Source: Ligula intestinalis (lineage: Eukaryota; Platyhelminthes; Cestoda; Diphyllobothriidea; Diphyllobothriidae). From it: a stretch of DNA of 64,000 nucleotides. The stretch's first letter is position 1. Every line of letters starts with the position of its first letter. Under the pieces are notes generated by a model that saw nothing but the letters and a program-made list of their open reading frames with translations, had not been told where the DNA came from and did not search any database. Both the position numbers and the translations under genes were made by a program. The stretch is from the NCBI GenBank assembly GCA_036362985.1, contig JAYGXS010000004.1, forward strand, positions 25,314,125 to 25,378,124. The letters are read 5' to 3'. This document shows positions 1 through 10,330 of this stretch, in pieces.

Positions 1-945
1 TCTTACAGGAGTACATCGTCAGAGGTAAGACACAGCAAAAAATGGGGGTAATTATAAGGGATGTACACCAGTCAGCTGTAAGGGGTCATCAGGTCGTATG
101 GGGAGGGATGGGAAGGGGGGGAGGCAACTATAGAGGTATACGTCAATTAGTTGTCAGTGATGTCAACGATATTTAGGTTGCCAGCAACGAAAATGGGACT
201 AATTATATAGGATGTGGGCCAATTAACTTAGACGGACGTCTGGGCATGACTGCACATGACCACGCAATGCTCTTTACGCCGGCGCCAACTCGACATATCG
301 GTTGATTGAATCCTTGTCCGTGGACCAGGCTTCGAAGAATTTCTGGTTCGTCTTATTTCCGGCGTGGGCGAGTACCTTGACAGCCAAAAGGTTGAACTCA
401 CGGCTTGTTTCATAGGTAGGTGCTGCGACTGGTGATAATTTGTCGCCTAGTCGTACCACACGTTCATTTTCATGTAGGCGCGATCCGAACATGCGTTCGG
501 TTTGCTCGGTATAGTTACGAGGACAGCGTAAGCATGAGATGCGATACACTAACCCAGATTGTTCATTGGGATTCAGCCGGACTTTTATTTTCATAACCCT
601 GCTGCGCTTCATAGTTTTGGGTCTGCGTGCAATTCTAACACCCAGTCCCGCAACCATGTGTCGAACGTCGACAGCTAATTAACGTATACTCCTACAGTTG
701 CCCTCTCCGTGTTTACTTTGTTGTGCCTTACCCCCTTACGACCGGACGACCCCTGACAGCTGATTGGTGTACACCCACTATGAGTAACCCCTTTTTGTTG
801 CCGTTTTTTTACCTCTGACGATGTACCCCTGTACGTTGAAAGCTCAGAACAATTTAAAAAAAATTGATCTGCTGCTGGACAGCTTTTCTTCCATCTCCAT
901 GCAAATACCTGGACCGCGAACGTTTTTATTCATTCGATTCCTTGT
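1..945 (-). mobile_element. PLE-2 type Penelope-like element remnant with inverted terminal arms
   Basis: A GIY-YIG endonuclease fragment on the minus strand lies between two copies of one terminal sequence in opposite orientation. The left arm (about 1-190) reads as terminal repeat on the minus strand and the right arm (about 660-945) reads it on the plus strand. Both share the segments AGCTGATTGGTGTACA and CTCTGACGATG in their own orientation. The window edge cuts the left arm inside its hammerhead-like motif. The same terminal sequence recurs at 42960-43440, 32756-33010 and 56390-56500. No reverse transcriptase is left, so this is a truncated copy. Inverted upstream terminal repeats are known for Penelope-like elements; the assignment to one subfamily is inferred from shared sequence. 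Confidence 0.75.
274..657 (-). pseudogene. GIY-YIG endonuclease fragment of a Penelope-like element
   Basis: This is an open frame of 127 residues. It carries the endonuclease signature in order: the GIY-like GLVYRI near residue 35, a cysteine pair (CLRC), the YIG-like block NYTEQTER with the usual glycine replaced, a basic SRLHEN segment holding the expected catalytic arginine, and the C-terminal EAW glutamate with INRYVEL near the end. In Penelope-like elements this domain nicks target DNA and sits C-terminal to the reverse transcriptase, which is absent here. The first 30 residues look like frame extension rather than conserved protein. It is a remnant, not a functional gene. The family assignment is firm from motif order. 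Confidence 0.75.
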
Positions 946-2480
946 CCAATTAAGTATAGAGCTAGAAGGCTGAAATAAAGATAAGTTAATAAAGCATGAG
1001 CTGTTGGTCTTAAACCTGGGTGCGCACGGCGAGGGGCGAGTAACAGTTATCGAAGCGATGCAGTTCTGTCAAACGTGATTAAATGGGGATAAAGGGCAGG
1101 CAGCAGGCGGTCATGTGAGGCAGAGAGGGGGGGGGGTGGGGGTGGGAGAAGACGGGAGAAGAAATGTGGTTCCTTTATTGATCCTTACCACGGCAATGTG
1201 AGGTTGATTACATGATCCAGCTGCCTATAGAGGTCTGGCTTTACTCTCCGCATTGGAGCGGCCTCTGCAACTCGCAGGAGACGCCCGGTCGTCGCCCGGT
1301 CATCGTCTTAAGTACGGCCTTATATGCAGTCTTTGAGTCAACCCTATGGCCAGTGTCCACCAGGTGCTTTCTGATTGAACTCTTAGGTATCTGAGTTCCC
1401 ACCCTAAGCAGCCCCTTCAGCATACATTCAACTGACTGCGTTGCCAACTGACCATAGCTACATGTAAACTCATAGCTGTTGTTGTGCTTATGAACAAAGA
1501 TGCAGAGGCAGTCGCGAAATTCTACGACGTCATTAAATCCTACGAAACTCGTCATCTTGGCCTTGCTCAAATTTATTCTGGGAAAACAATGCTTCAGTTA
1601 GCTGAAATGACTTTTATCGGTCCACAGGCACCCGACTGAGTAGGGTGGATGAATTGCATCGAATTGGTGGAAGTAGGTTGTCAGTACAGACTCTCCCGGT
1701 CCACACTGCAGACCTCACAGGTTTGTGGCACCTACCTGTTGCGCCTTCGGCAAGCAGAAGTGTTGGAGTTATCACCAATCCGATACGCACGTCCGAAGGC
1801 GACGCATATTTCAGGCGCAGCCCTAGGCCCTGTGACCACGAAGAAGATCAGAATAACTATTCAGGTGAAAAAATTAAAAAAAACCTTCGAAACGCAGGGT
1901 CGAAAGAGTTGAGCCGCATGCAGCGTACAGAAAAAGCGAAACAAAAACGACTGCGAAAGTCGCCAGAGACAAGAAAGAGGAAAATGTGCATAAATTATGC
2001 AGAGACGAACATGCGAAGGAGGCATCGATTTTACTGATGCCTCTTCTACTTATCTCTCTGCCAACACACAGCCTGAACGTTGCGCTGGTGTACTTATAAA
2101 GAGAAAGGTAGATTCTTTGCTTTCTAGAGCCAACAACCAGAAAGAAAACCATCAAAATTGACGCGTAACAGCCCAGTATCTATGTTCAGACGGGTTCAAC
2201 GTTGTCAATAATTATCGTCCAATAGTGAAAGTAGTTCAAGATGGCTGGGAATGAGTGCAAAGACTGATTGGGGGGATTTTGCCACGTCCCGCTTCTATCG
2301 GTTAATCAATCTAGAGTAAGGAATTTTCGATAGATCATGGGGATAGGAACCCTTCCGTTATATAGTCGGCCTTGCTCTAAATTCCAAGGAGATTAGGGTT
2401 AGTACCTGGGAAGAGGTCGCCGTAATAGGAGGTTCGATAACACGAAGGTTTATCGAGGAATTCAGGTTAACAAAGTAAAC
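946..2480. other. Stretch without recognised gene apart from the fragment at 1241-1570
   Basis: Plus-strand open frames at 1645-2037 and 1649-1912 overlap each other, are lysine- and arginine-rich and show no domain. A purine-rich, G-rich run sits at about 1120-1160. Nothing else can be named. Confidence 0.5.
1241..1570 (-). pseudogene. Possible C-terminal endonuclease fragment of a retroelement
   Basis: This is an open frame of 109 residues. Only its middle resembles anything I recognise: IRKHLVDTGHRVD followed by TAYKAVLK matches the segment after the GIY-YIG core in several flatworm PLE-like proteins, where a histidine and a TGH motif are typical. No GIY or YIG core is visible in the frame. 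Just upstream on the same strand (about 1640-1800) cysteine-containing codons could be the decayed core, but stops and frameshifts prevent a firm reading. Part of the frame may be chance. Confidence 0.35.
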
Positions 2481-2487
2481 CCTTGTC

Positions 2488-2800
2488 GCTACGATCGACA
2501 GGCCCGGTTTCTTAAAAGGGAGAAGTCTTGGGGAGGCCAGAAGGAATGGAGAATAGTAAGGAAGAGGTTGCCGCTCGGTGCGGCATGGCGTTCGACCGTG
2601 AGGACCATGTGAGAGAGTGGAGGCGTCACAGCGGCCGACGACGCTGCCTGCATGTACCCGCTGTCGGGGCAGATTTCGGCCTCTCCGTCAGCGCGAAAGT
2701 TGTCACAAGGATACAGAGTGCGCCTTATGTGAGTTAGCTTCAGGGCAATGATTGGCCCGACCAGTCTGGAGTGCGCGCGTGCACCCCAGTCACGCGAGGA
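2488..2800 (+). repeat. R-A dispersed repeat, diverged copy
   Basis: It shares the R-A core order with the better copies at 9984 and 21655: a GCCCGGTT/GGTTCCTTAGG-like start, then GAAGTCTTGGGAAGGCCAGA and a purine-rich stretch. After about 100 bases it diverges into GC-rich sequence. The plus orientation is defined by the motif order in the 21655 copy. Overlapping frames here are not supported as genes. Confidence 0.45.
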
Positions 2801-3540
2801 CAAAGGTTGCGCGGCGCACGCGGTCGGGTGACCAAGATTGCCACCAAGTGAACTCGTCTGTAGCGTCTCCCGTTAGGAGAAGGTGGGCTGAAGAGCCACT
2901 ACAGGTTCCCAAATCAGAAGTCACGGGATTGGGCCAGAAAAACTTCTACTGAGGCAAGAAACGTGCGGAGGGCTCTGGAAGCAACTACCACAAGCTGGCT
3001 CTGTTGGTAAGTGTGTGCGTACGTGTCCGCCGTTGGGATGTGTAGACCCTGGCGGGTGTGCGCGTCTACTCTGTGTCGGCTCTTGTGGATCAGTGAAGGA
3101 CGTGCGTTGATTGGTTGATGCTCAGACGCGGTTGGTTCCAGCGACGAACCGACCAGGAGCATGAGGTCAAAAGGAAGACACGAGTTGCGTTGGCGACCAC
3201 GACAGCGGACTTACGCAAAATCATCCGCATTACAAGGGGAGTCCTATTCCTCTGTCTCATCAGGCCCTCCCTGGGATTCTTTTCGGATAAAAATATAACA
3301 CCAACAGTTTTGGTGTGGTGACTCCACCTTCGAGGACACGCCAGACGTGAAAACACGTGAATGTAGGTCTCGAACTACTTTTTGGACAACGGCATTCTTT
3401 ACTGCGAACGTTCACTGCTGCTAAGGTGCGCACATGCCTCCGCCTGCCTACGCGGTCTGGCCAATCATCCTCAAGGCCGACTCATACAAACAATGCTCTC
3501 GGTCAATAGAGGAGAGTATACGAGTTCCAGGCAGCATTTA
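2801..3540. other. No recognisable gene
   Basis: Several overlapping short frames lie on both strands with no domain or motif I recognise. No repeat family from the rest of the window was seen here. Confidence 0.5.
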
Positions 3541-3778
3541 AGAAGAAGAAGGTGCGATCACTGGAACAAGGGGTCTATTTTCCTTAGAAGAAGATGCAAT
3601 CATGGAACAAGGGGTTTATTTTCCCCTTGTTCCAGTGATCGCATCTTCTTCTAGGAAAATAAACCCCTTGTTCCAATGATCGCATCTTCTTCTAGGAAAA
3701 TAAACCCCTTGTTGCAGTGATCGCATCTTCTCCTAGGGAAATAAGCCCCTTGTTCCAGTGATCGCATCGTCTTCTTCT
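3541..3778. repeat. Head-to-head tandem array of PLE-1 terminal tails
   Basis: Six copies of a unit of about 41 bases lie back to back. Two read on the minus strand (about 3541-3584 and 3585-3625) and four on the plus strand (about 3624-3652, 3653-3693, 3694-3735 and 3736-3778). Each plus unit reads AAATAAACCCCTTGTTCC, then AGTGATCGCATCTTCTTC, then TAGG. The same tail lies at the outer edge of the PLE-1 copies near 17940, 31275 and 32150, directly beyond the hammerhead-like motif, so the array is made of element tails with no element body. Confidence 0.8.
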
Positions 3779-3829
3779 GAAGTGCTCTCGGTGGTCGCCA
3801 GAATGACTGCCGCTAGGCCCGAACTCTGA

Positions 3830-4065
3830 ACCCGGCACCCTAGCAGCTAGACTACACTCGTTCGAGACTCGATTTCCTCCTACCTATTCTCCACTCCTTT
3901 GGCACAGAATAAATTGTTTTTACCAATCCGGCGTCCCATGTCTTCTTCTTCTTCTTCTTCTTCTTCTTCTTCTTCTTCTTCTTCTTCTTCTCCTCCTCCT
4001 CCTCCTCCTCCTCCTCCTAAGGAACCGGACCTGAAGCTTGCAGTTGCTAGGTTTTAACTCACTTA
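3830..4065 (-). repeat. R-A dispersed repeat carrying a triplet expansion
   Basis: The right part, CTAAGGAACCGGACCTGAAG followed by GCAGTTGCTAGG, and the left part with ACAGAATAAATTG match the R-A copies at 12640-13010 and 26815-27190 in the same order and orientation. The triplet array at 3941-4018 replaces the short CTTCTTCTCTCCT segment that the other copies have at this point. Confidence 0.7.
3941..4018. repeat. (TCT)n(TCC)n microsatellite
   Basis: About 50 bases of TCT repeats are followed by about 28 bases of TCC repeats, both uninterrupted. The minus-strand frame through this array encodes only polyarginine and is an artefact. Confidence 0.95.
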
Positions 4066-4734
4066 ATCCCCTGTCATATTGGCGACCTGACACAGACACA
4101 TGACAGTTCAACCTCCGTTACTCATTACGTCTACCATGTGCCTCACAGCAGGGTGGGTGTAGTAACGGGTAGTTGCACGTAAATAAGTTTTCAAACATAG
4201 TAGACTTGCACAGAATTTATCACACTCCTTCCTCTTCTCCCTCCGAAGCACCTTGTCAAGTCAAGAAGCTCAGAGGTAGCATCAGACTCGCATGGTTAGC
4301 ATGGCAGGAGCCAGCACCCAGCCATGTCACTAAATCCGCATGTGTGATTGTCATGCCCTAATTTATTTCCCGTTGTATGAGCAAGAACACTACCACACAC
4401 AAACCAAAGAAAAATATTGTCAATCAAGGCGATTAACATAATCAAGGGGAGCGATATGGTAAAGTTGGCTGGAGAAACGCTTTAAAAAGAATGAGGCCTT
4501 TCCAATTGGCGAACTTTAAGTAGAGTGAGTTAACAGTTTTGGACTAGGGTACACTGAAAACTGGTAAAGTTACTACTGGAAAGTCTAAATTTATTTTCCA
4601 AGGACTGAGATGGCTAGAGTTTGCCTGTTTGTATTATATGATGTCGCTAGTCAGTCAAACCCATACCTAAGGCTGGAAAAAGAGAAGCTCAAGCGCGGTT
4701 TAGTTGATGATTGAAATTTTCTATGTCGATATGC
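4066..4734. other. No recognisable gene or repeat
   Basis: Only short frames are present, such as 62 codons at 4173-4361, without motifs. Confidence 0.5.
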
Positions 4735-4990
4735 AAGGCAGAGCGGGACAGATGAGTCCCGTTAGCGGTCAGGTGAACGTTCATCAACAAGCGTCAATAT
4801 CCCCTGGCCTAAACCGGCGAGACAACGAGTTCGTGGCTCAACGGTCAGGGCGTTTGACTCTGATCAAAGAGGCCGCGAGTTCGAGACTCGCGTGGTATAC
4901 CACTTGAGTGTTGTTATGACTGGCTGATGATGTCTGATAAGCGAGAAATGGTCATTTAAGTCTTCTGCTGCTTTGTCGACCATACTATCT
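4735..4990 (+). mobile_element. SINE-B, tRNA-derived SINE, near-complete copy
   Basis: Three parts can be seen. A leader (4735-4826) contains GGACAGATGAGTCCCG and TTCATCAACAAGCGTCAATA. A tRNA-like part (4827-4902) has box A GTGGCTCAACGG and box B GAGTTCGAGAC, with a perfect GCGAG/CTCGC T-stem and a TTTGA/TCAAA anticodon stem. A tail (4903-4990) contains GGCTGATGATG and GCGAGAAATGGTCATT. The same parts recur in order at 58975-59222, and tails recur on the minus strand at 12118, 22320 and 33868. The recurrence and the tRNA head make it a pol III SINE; the leader upstream of the tRNA part is unusual. It has no coding capacity. Confidence 0.8.
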
Positions 4991-5019
4991 GCCTACTTCT
5001 AGCTGTTAGGACTCTGCCG

Positions 5020-5097
5020 AGACCCAAGACAGGACGGGGCAGATGAGTCCCTGCTGGTATTCAGGTGAAGGGTTCATCAATGAGTGTCAATGTTCAG
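5020..5097 (+). repeat. SINE-B leader fragment
   Basis: It begins with CCAAGACAGGACGGGGCAGA and continues with GATGAGTCCCTG and GTTCATCAATGAGTGTCAAT, matching the leader of the copies at 4735 and 58975. It stops before the tRNA-like part. Confidence 0.7.
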
Positions 5098-6808
5098 CTC
5101 AACAACATTAATGCACAACCTGTCAATGAAGTATTTGTCCCCTGATATGAATTTAAAAAAGGAATGGACAGCAGAATGGATTGGAATTGTTAGGATGATC
5201 GAGCACGTCCTCCAGACAAACGGACAGTCTGAGGTCACGTCGGAACAAGGCGCGCGAACAGGATAGTCCAGCGCATACAGAACGGGCCAAGTCACGCAAC
5301 CTTCAAAGGGTGGTCATTATGCCAGGACAAAGGAGGCTCACGCGAAGGGAGACTGTCCCGGAGCCGAGTTGCTGCTCTCAGTGAGGTCACGCTGAGGACA
5401 GATGCACAGGTGCGCGTTAGCGGGTGTGCGCATAGCCACTTGGAGAACCGATGGGGAGCCATGACGACTGCCCCTTACATAGCGAGGCTGTGAGCAGAAC
5501 GGGGACTCTGTTGTTGGAGTGGCTGCTGACAACCGGAGACTGCTGCCGAGACGAGACCGACCACAGAAAGCATGCTGCAGGACACACGGGATACAGAGCT
5601 GATGTACTAGTACACCTGACAGTAAAGTACTAGCTGTTATCCTGTTCTGTCTTCTCTTCTCAACACGTACTGGGGGACATAATCGGTGTTGACACAGAAA
5701 CACACTAGGTTACAAAAGGAATCAATAAATTACGCGATAGCTTGTCAACTGCAACCGGTATTTGCATGAATTAGAGAACGAAATAGAAAGACTTCAGAAC
5801 TCCAAAAGCTTGTTGAAGGATTGCCAGCTTTATTTCTAGTGCCAGTCAAACTCTGTGATACGGCTGACAGGCGATGGTCATGCGTCATTGTTGGAAGTGG
5901 GGAAGTCAGGCGCAGCAGTTTCGATCGAATGGCATATGAAGACAGCCCAAGGAACGGTCCTGGACTGATTTTATGACTTTTTTAAGGTGTACTAGGAAAA
6001 CGGTCCCTTTTAGACTCATCTTATCATTTACAGATATCGCAGTACACGGACTGGCGCAGGCGGCATCTCTATAAAACAGCCAATGTGGGCAAAAACTGCC
6101 AAGGGTAGGTCTCCTGCTCGACGCACTTACGGTAGCTTCTGATATCATGTTCCGTCCTATTTCTGCTTTTCAGGATTTACAGCCGATCCTGGCGAATCAC
6201 CTCGGTAACGCAAATAAACCAAGACGGAGAACTACCTCGGATGTGTCCTGATTCTCTAAATCCAGAAGCCATGACGCAAAACATAAATCAAGTTTGGCGA
6301 AACATGCTATGAGCAGGTGGAACGCATGCTAAGGTGTTCACTGAGCTCTAGTCTCAGAACCAAGGTGGTTCTGCAACAGCAAGGGTCACTCTCCCCCACT
6401 ACCATAGATCGGTATGTTGGCAGTACTTTCAGACTTACCTGAGGAGACATCATGTGTCGAAAGAAAAAGCGAATCTAAGCGTTTTTATGGACAGGTAGTT
6501 CGTCACTAAGGAGAGGAATAGCGATGTAAGGAAACAAATGCGACGCAGTTACTGAGGTTAAACAGCCGTCATTCAGTCTGCCGAAAAAACGTAACTACAT
6601 GAAAATGCTGTATCGCCTTGTAGGCGGGAAAACAATATTGACGCATTAAGAACTCTCGAGGAATGCTTGGAATGAGTAACCAACAATGGAATTTATTCAG
6701 CCATTGGATCTAAAGGGGAGCCATAAGACTAGTTTGCATTGTATCTCAGAGTTGTACACAGTACGAAGGCAAGTCCCAGCTTCATGAAACGTCTTTTATC
6801 GGAGCCAG
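5098..6808. other. No recognisable gene
   Basis: Frames of 60 to 121 codons on both strands (for example 5338-5703 minus, 5906-6148 minus) show no domain. No repeat family seen elsewhere in the window was identified. Confidence 0.45.
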
Positions 6809-7026
6809 TGCAGTTGCGGGCCTATCAAGTACGTCGGAGAAACCGAACAATTACTCCGGACAGGGATGGCCGAATATGCGGCAGCAGTAAAAATGATGGA
6901 TACCAGCTTTCAGGTCGTGTCTCATTTGGCGATATCGGCCACATCCTCAAGTTTCTCGAGGCCGGAATTCTCATAGGAGGTGACAACCGCGTGATCGGCG
7001 AACTCCCTTGGTCATGGCTTGAGTAG
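6809..7026 (+). pseudogene. GIY-YIG endonuclease fragment of a PLE-1 type element
   Basis: The first half reads CSCGPIKYVGETEQLLRTGM and then AEYAAAV. This contains the YIG-like YVGET block, the basic LLRTGMAEY segment where an arginine and histidine are usual, and the cysteine pair. At about 6925 the frame shifts, and the rest of the domain continues as GHILKFLEAGILIGGDNRV followed by a decayed EL.WSW end. The frameshift and substitutions make it a dead fragment. No terminal repeat was found next to it. Confidence 0.7.
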
Positions 7027-7184
7027 TGCACCTCGTATCCCCTTCGTCCCAGCATTTTTCTAAGGGAAAGGGTGGTTGTAGGGGTCTTGGGGATGAAGAA
7101 ATAGAATAGGTACTGCAGGAACTCTTTAAAAGAAAGTTTAAAGTGGAAAAGTGTAGTTGAATTTGTTTCCCGCGGCCGCTGGAA

Positions 7185-7600
7185 GTAAGTTGTTCCGCAT
7201 GTAAATTGAAGGTGTGAGCGGCGTGATGCGTCGTAAACTTTACTTATCTAACTCCAAAACGGTAAGCTGGACCTCAGATAAGTTGAATGAGACGACCTCC
7301 TAACCAGCAATTCTATTGTTTCAGGAATTTCAAGAAAGCAGCATTTTGATAATCGTTTTTTCCGCAATACGTTCAATAATAATACAGATTAGGAAAATCT
7401 ACAGATATAAATCAACAAAATTTATAAATACATTAAAATAAAAATGCATATAGCAATAATTAAATTTACATTTCGCTGCCCATCCTAATTCCCTACTCAT
7501 AAAACCTCTTTTAACCACCATTTTCGTAGGAGAAAAATACTGGGACAAGGGGTATATGAGGTGCACTACTAAATCTACTGTATCCGTTTTAAAATGGTAT
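7185..7600 (+). repeat. R-E dispersed repeat, copy 1
   Basis: It is collinear with 28115-28500. Shared blocks in order are GGTGTGAGCGG, TGGACCTCAG.TAAGTTGAA, GACGACCTCCT, a CAATACGTT block, TCTACAGATATAA.TCAAC, AAAATGCATAT and GGGGTATATGAG. It is AT-rich in the second half, has no coding frame, and its class is unknown. Confidence 0.75.
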
Positions 7601-8220
7601 GTTTAATAAACATGTGTCCATGTAGACCAAAGTAATTACTGCATCGCCCAGCGGACTGTGCTTTGCGAGGTCACTCATCGGCATCACCAATGCCACTGCT
7701 GGCAGACTGCCACTGTCAGACGTCTTGATCTGCAACCGCTCAAACTACCTCAACCGTTAGACTATCGACTTCATTAATATTCCAGTAAAACACACCACTC
7801 TTCGGGTTGAATAACACGCACACGCACACACACCTACACACATCACGTGAAAGCAAAAAATCAGAACTCGGCTTGATGAACAGCCGACACACACACACAA
7901 TTCTTACGGGAATGACTTAATACTGTCAGCGCATAGACCTCCGGATCGCTAGTGGCCTAAGACAGCACCTCCGGTTTCTATAACCATAAATCCAGTTTTT
8001 AAATTGCTGCCCTGCAAAAATTTACCGCTAACTTGGAGTAAATCAGTTTGAAATAAGTTTATAGGCAATGATTGAAAGTCAATTTGAAGATTTAGGCCAA
8101 AATTCGTCAGCCATGGTGGGATAACCATGTAATCTTTATTAAACTGCTGTCAGACAGCCAATTGTACATATAAGCGTCACAGAAAATATTATATTGACAG
8201 TAAAGACCCAAGATAAAAAC
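7601..8220. other. Gene-free stretch with a CA-rich patch
   Basis: A short CA-rich patch lies at about 7805-7840. Nothing else was recognised. Confidence 0.5.
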
Positions 8221-8224
8221 CCAC

Positions 8225-8435
8225 ACACGTGTTCCGCCGAAATTCTGAGGTTCAGCGCATCAGCAATTTCAATACTGGAATATATGCCAAAAAGCACATA
8301 GGGAATGCTGAGGGACTCGTCGAGAAGGCGAACGCCTCGCAGCAGTGTCGTGCAGCGGCAGAATATCGAGGAAGCACGTGTTTGGGCTTTTAGCTAACAG
8401 CCATGCTGTCAGTGTAGTGTACCGTATTACCTCAA
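8225..8435. repeat. R-C repeat, inverted pair
   Basis: A minus-orientation piece (8225-8290, beginning CACACGTGTTCCGCCGAAAT) is followed by a longer plus-orientation piece (8296-8435) that contains GCAGAATATCGAGGAAGCAC and GTTTGGGCTTTTAGCTAAC. The plus piece matches 9003-9130, and the minus form recurs at 11225-11285. A palindromic arrangement suggests a foldback element; this is inference. Confidence 0.55.
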
Positions 8436-8948
8436 TATATACTATTGTCTGCCGGTTGGCAGTTTACTTAATATTAGGTGGTTATCGCACTGCGGTTGAC
8501 GGACTTGGACCCAATATTTATATCAAATTTTGGTTTGTTTCTGCAGACCTCAGTTCAGGCTGATTAACTCAAACGGAGAGATTAATTTCCGAGGAAATTA
8601 AAAAACAACAGCTTTGAAGCTGGAGTATCTGTGGTGCCTCCCAGACCAGACCACGCAAGACGTAACGTGATTGCAGCTCTCGGTGTGCCTTTGGCACAGC
8701 CAATCATAGCTGCCAAGAACTGCTATTAGCTAAGTACCTGATTAAGAGGCCAGTGACTCATGCCGTTTAGGCATTCACGCTAGCGAACAGACATGCGCAA
8801 GGCGCAGAGCTTGCCGCACGTCAGGGGTCTCTGATCAACGCAGAGTTTTATGTACACAATAAATCACCCCTAGTGGTCCTTCTCCTTTTCCGTATAAGGA
8901 AGTGGGTTTGATAATTCTAGTGTTCTGAGGATACCAACGGTTTATACC

Positions 8949-8951
<3 letters not shown>

Positions 8952-8991
<40 letters not shown>
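8952..8991. repeat. (TA)n microsatellite
   Basis: About 20 uninterrupted TA units. Confidence 0.95.
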
Positions 8992-8992
<1 letters not shown>

Positions 8993-9002
8993 ACCACAAA
9001 CC

Positions 9003-9130
9003 ACAGAGAAAGTGCTGGGGAACCCACTGATGAACCGAACCCCTCGCAGCTCTGTCAAAAAGCAACAGAGTATCGGCGAAACACGTGTCTGGGTTTTTAG
9101 CTAATACAGTATGGTGTATCATGCACACCT
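9003..9130 (+). repeat. R-C repeat, copy 2
   Basis: It contains CCCCTCGCAG, CAGAGTATCGGCGAAACACG and TGTCTGGGTTTTTAGCTAA, collinear with 8296-8435. It begins 11 bases after a TA array. Confidence 0.6.
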
Positions 9131-9189
9131 CGGCCTCGGCAGCAATATATCGGAACAGAAATCCTCCGAAATACGGGTGACTTTAAGTT

Positions 9190-9480
9190 AACTTCTGGGA
9201 TTAAGAGGCACAAGTATCAGATTAGGGTAAGTTTGGAGTTCATGTTAAAGTTAAGAGTGAGGTGAGGGTTAGAAAAAGTGTTAAAATTCTTATTAAGTTA
9301 CTGATGACGTTAGAGTTAGTGTTGAGAGTAGGACAGAGAAATAGGCACTTTTCCTGTATTACGGACAGATGGACCTTCTTATTTCCCTGTTCTGTCTGTG
9401 AGCTATCCCGACAGGAAACTAACAACGATAAATATCAGCCTATGATGTTACTGAGTGCCAAATCTCCCTCAGTAGGTTCG
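9190..9480 (+). repeat. Degenerate TTAGGG-like array and associated repeat
   Basis: Loose iterations of TTAGGG/TTAGAG/GTTAAG-like hexamers (9220-9330) are followed by a block with CCTTCTTATTTCCCTGTTCT. A similar hexamer block followed by TTCCCTTGTCCTGTTTTGAAA lies at 46685-47010, and a minus-strand relative at about 45600-45740. The frames across it are by-products of the short repeat. Confidence 0.5.
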
Positions 9481-9634
9481 TTAAGTTGAAGTTTGCGGGT
9501 TCTGATTATTGCATTGTTATCATAGATGTCATTGTGCACCCTCCTCAGGAAATGTCTTCTGGAAGTTTCTCCGCCTTGCAGAAAAAAACTTGTTGTTGTA
9601 TCAGGTGTCATTGCTTACGCGATCGACGGAGTTT

Positions 9635-9655
9635 CTAGCTAGCTAGCTAGCTAGC
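9635..9655. repeat. (CTAG)n microsatellite
   Basis: Five CTAG/TAGC units in a row; the run is self-complementary. Confidence 0.9.
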
Positions 9656-9983
9656 CCTTGGTGAAAGACTCGCTGTTGACGTATAAATCACACTAATAAT
9701 TAGTCATTGGTGCATTAGGCAGTTAATTGCTGCGTCAGTAATGCACAGCGGCTTTGTGCATCGAGTACATACTCAGCATAAGTGTAATCAGCCACACAAG
9801 GCTCCCGGAGCACCAGTGCTATTTTGTGCCGAAATAAGACACGTGACAATATAGCACTTCAGACTCATAGTTCATTGAGAACCCTTCAGTGAATGTGCAG
9901 TTCTTAAGTGCGTTCATTCAACCGAAACAGACATGAGTCATTTGAAATTATTGTATCGTGGTATGTTAAGGCTAAGATGGTTT

Positions 9984-10330
9984 AACCCTAACAGCTACGA
10001 TCTTCCAGCCCCGGTCGCTTAGGAGATGGAAGATAAGTCTTGGGAAGGCCAGAGTAGAAGGAAGAGTATATTCCGTACAGAATGAATAGGAGAAGAGGCA
10101 GTAGGAAATTGACTATCAGAGGCTCGTACAACCGCAAGCCAGCAGACGGCGTCTGAAGTGAGGTCTGTTCGGCAGTCGTCGGATGAGGGCCAGTATGAGT
10201 CGGTCTGTGATTGGCTGTTACAGAGACCGAGATCAGAGAGCATTTCTGAAAGTGCACTTCGACTTGAGAAAGTCATGACAGGCGTTCACAAAAGCACTTC
10301 GTTTTGAGCCAGTCACTACAACTGCCCGTC
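9984..10330 (+). repeat. R-A dispersed repeat, copy 3
   Basis: It is collinear over its length with 21655-21965: TTTAACCCTAACAGCTACGA, then CTTAGGAGATGGAAG, GGAAGGCCAGAGTA, GTACAGAATGAATAGGAGAA, CAGACGGCGTCTGAAGTGAG and GGTCTGTGATTGGCTGTTAC. The two overlapping minus-strand frames here exist because of the repeat and should not be read as proteins. Confidence 0.8.

Noticed and set aside
3541..3778. CRISPR-like array
   Set aside because: Repeats are contiguous without unique spacers, change orientation, and match PLE tails; the window is eukaryotic.
3920..4111. Arginine-rich open frame with a long polyarginine tract
   Set aside because: It is the translation of the TCT/TCC microsatellite on the minus strand.
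4735..5097. CAGATGAGTCC in the SINE-B leader as a hammerhead core, as in schistosome SINEs
   Set aside because: No GAAA box with a matching stem II follows in the copies at 4735 and 5041, and the core is altered in the 58975 copy.
9988..10276. Two overlapping minus frames with similarity to the frame at 21623-22015
   Set aside because: The similarity is explained by the R-A repeat in DNA; the frames differ in phase and have no domain.
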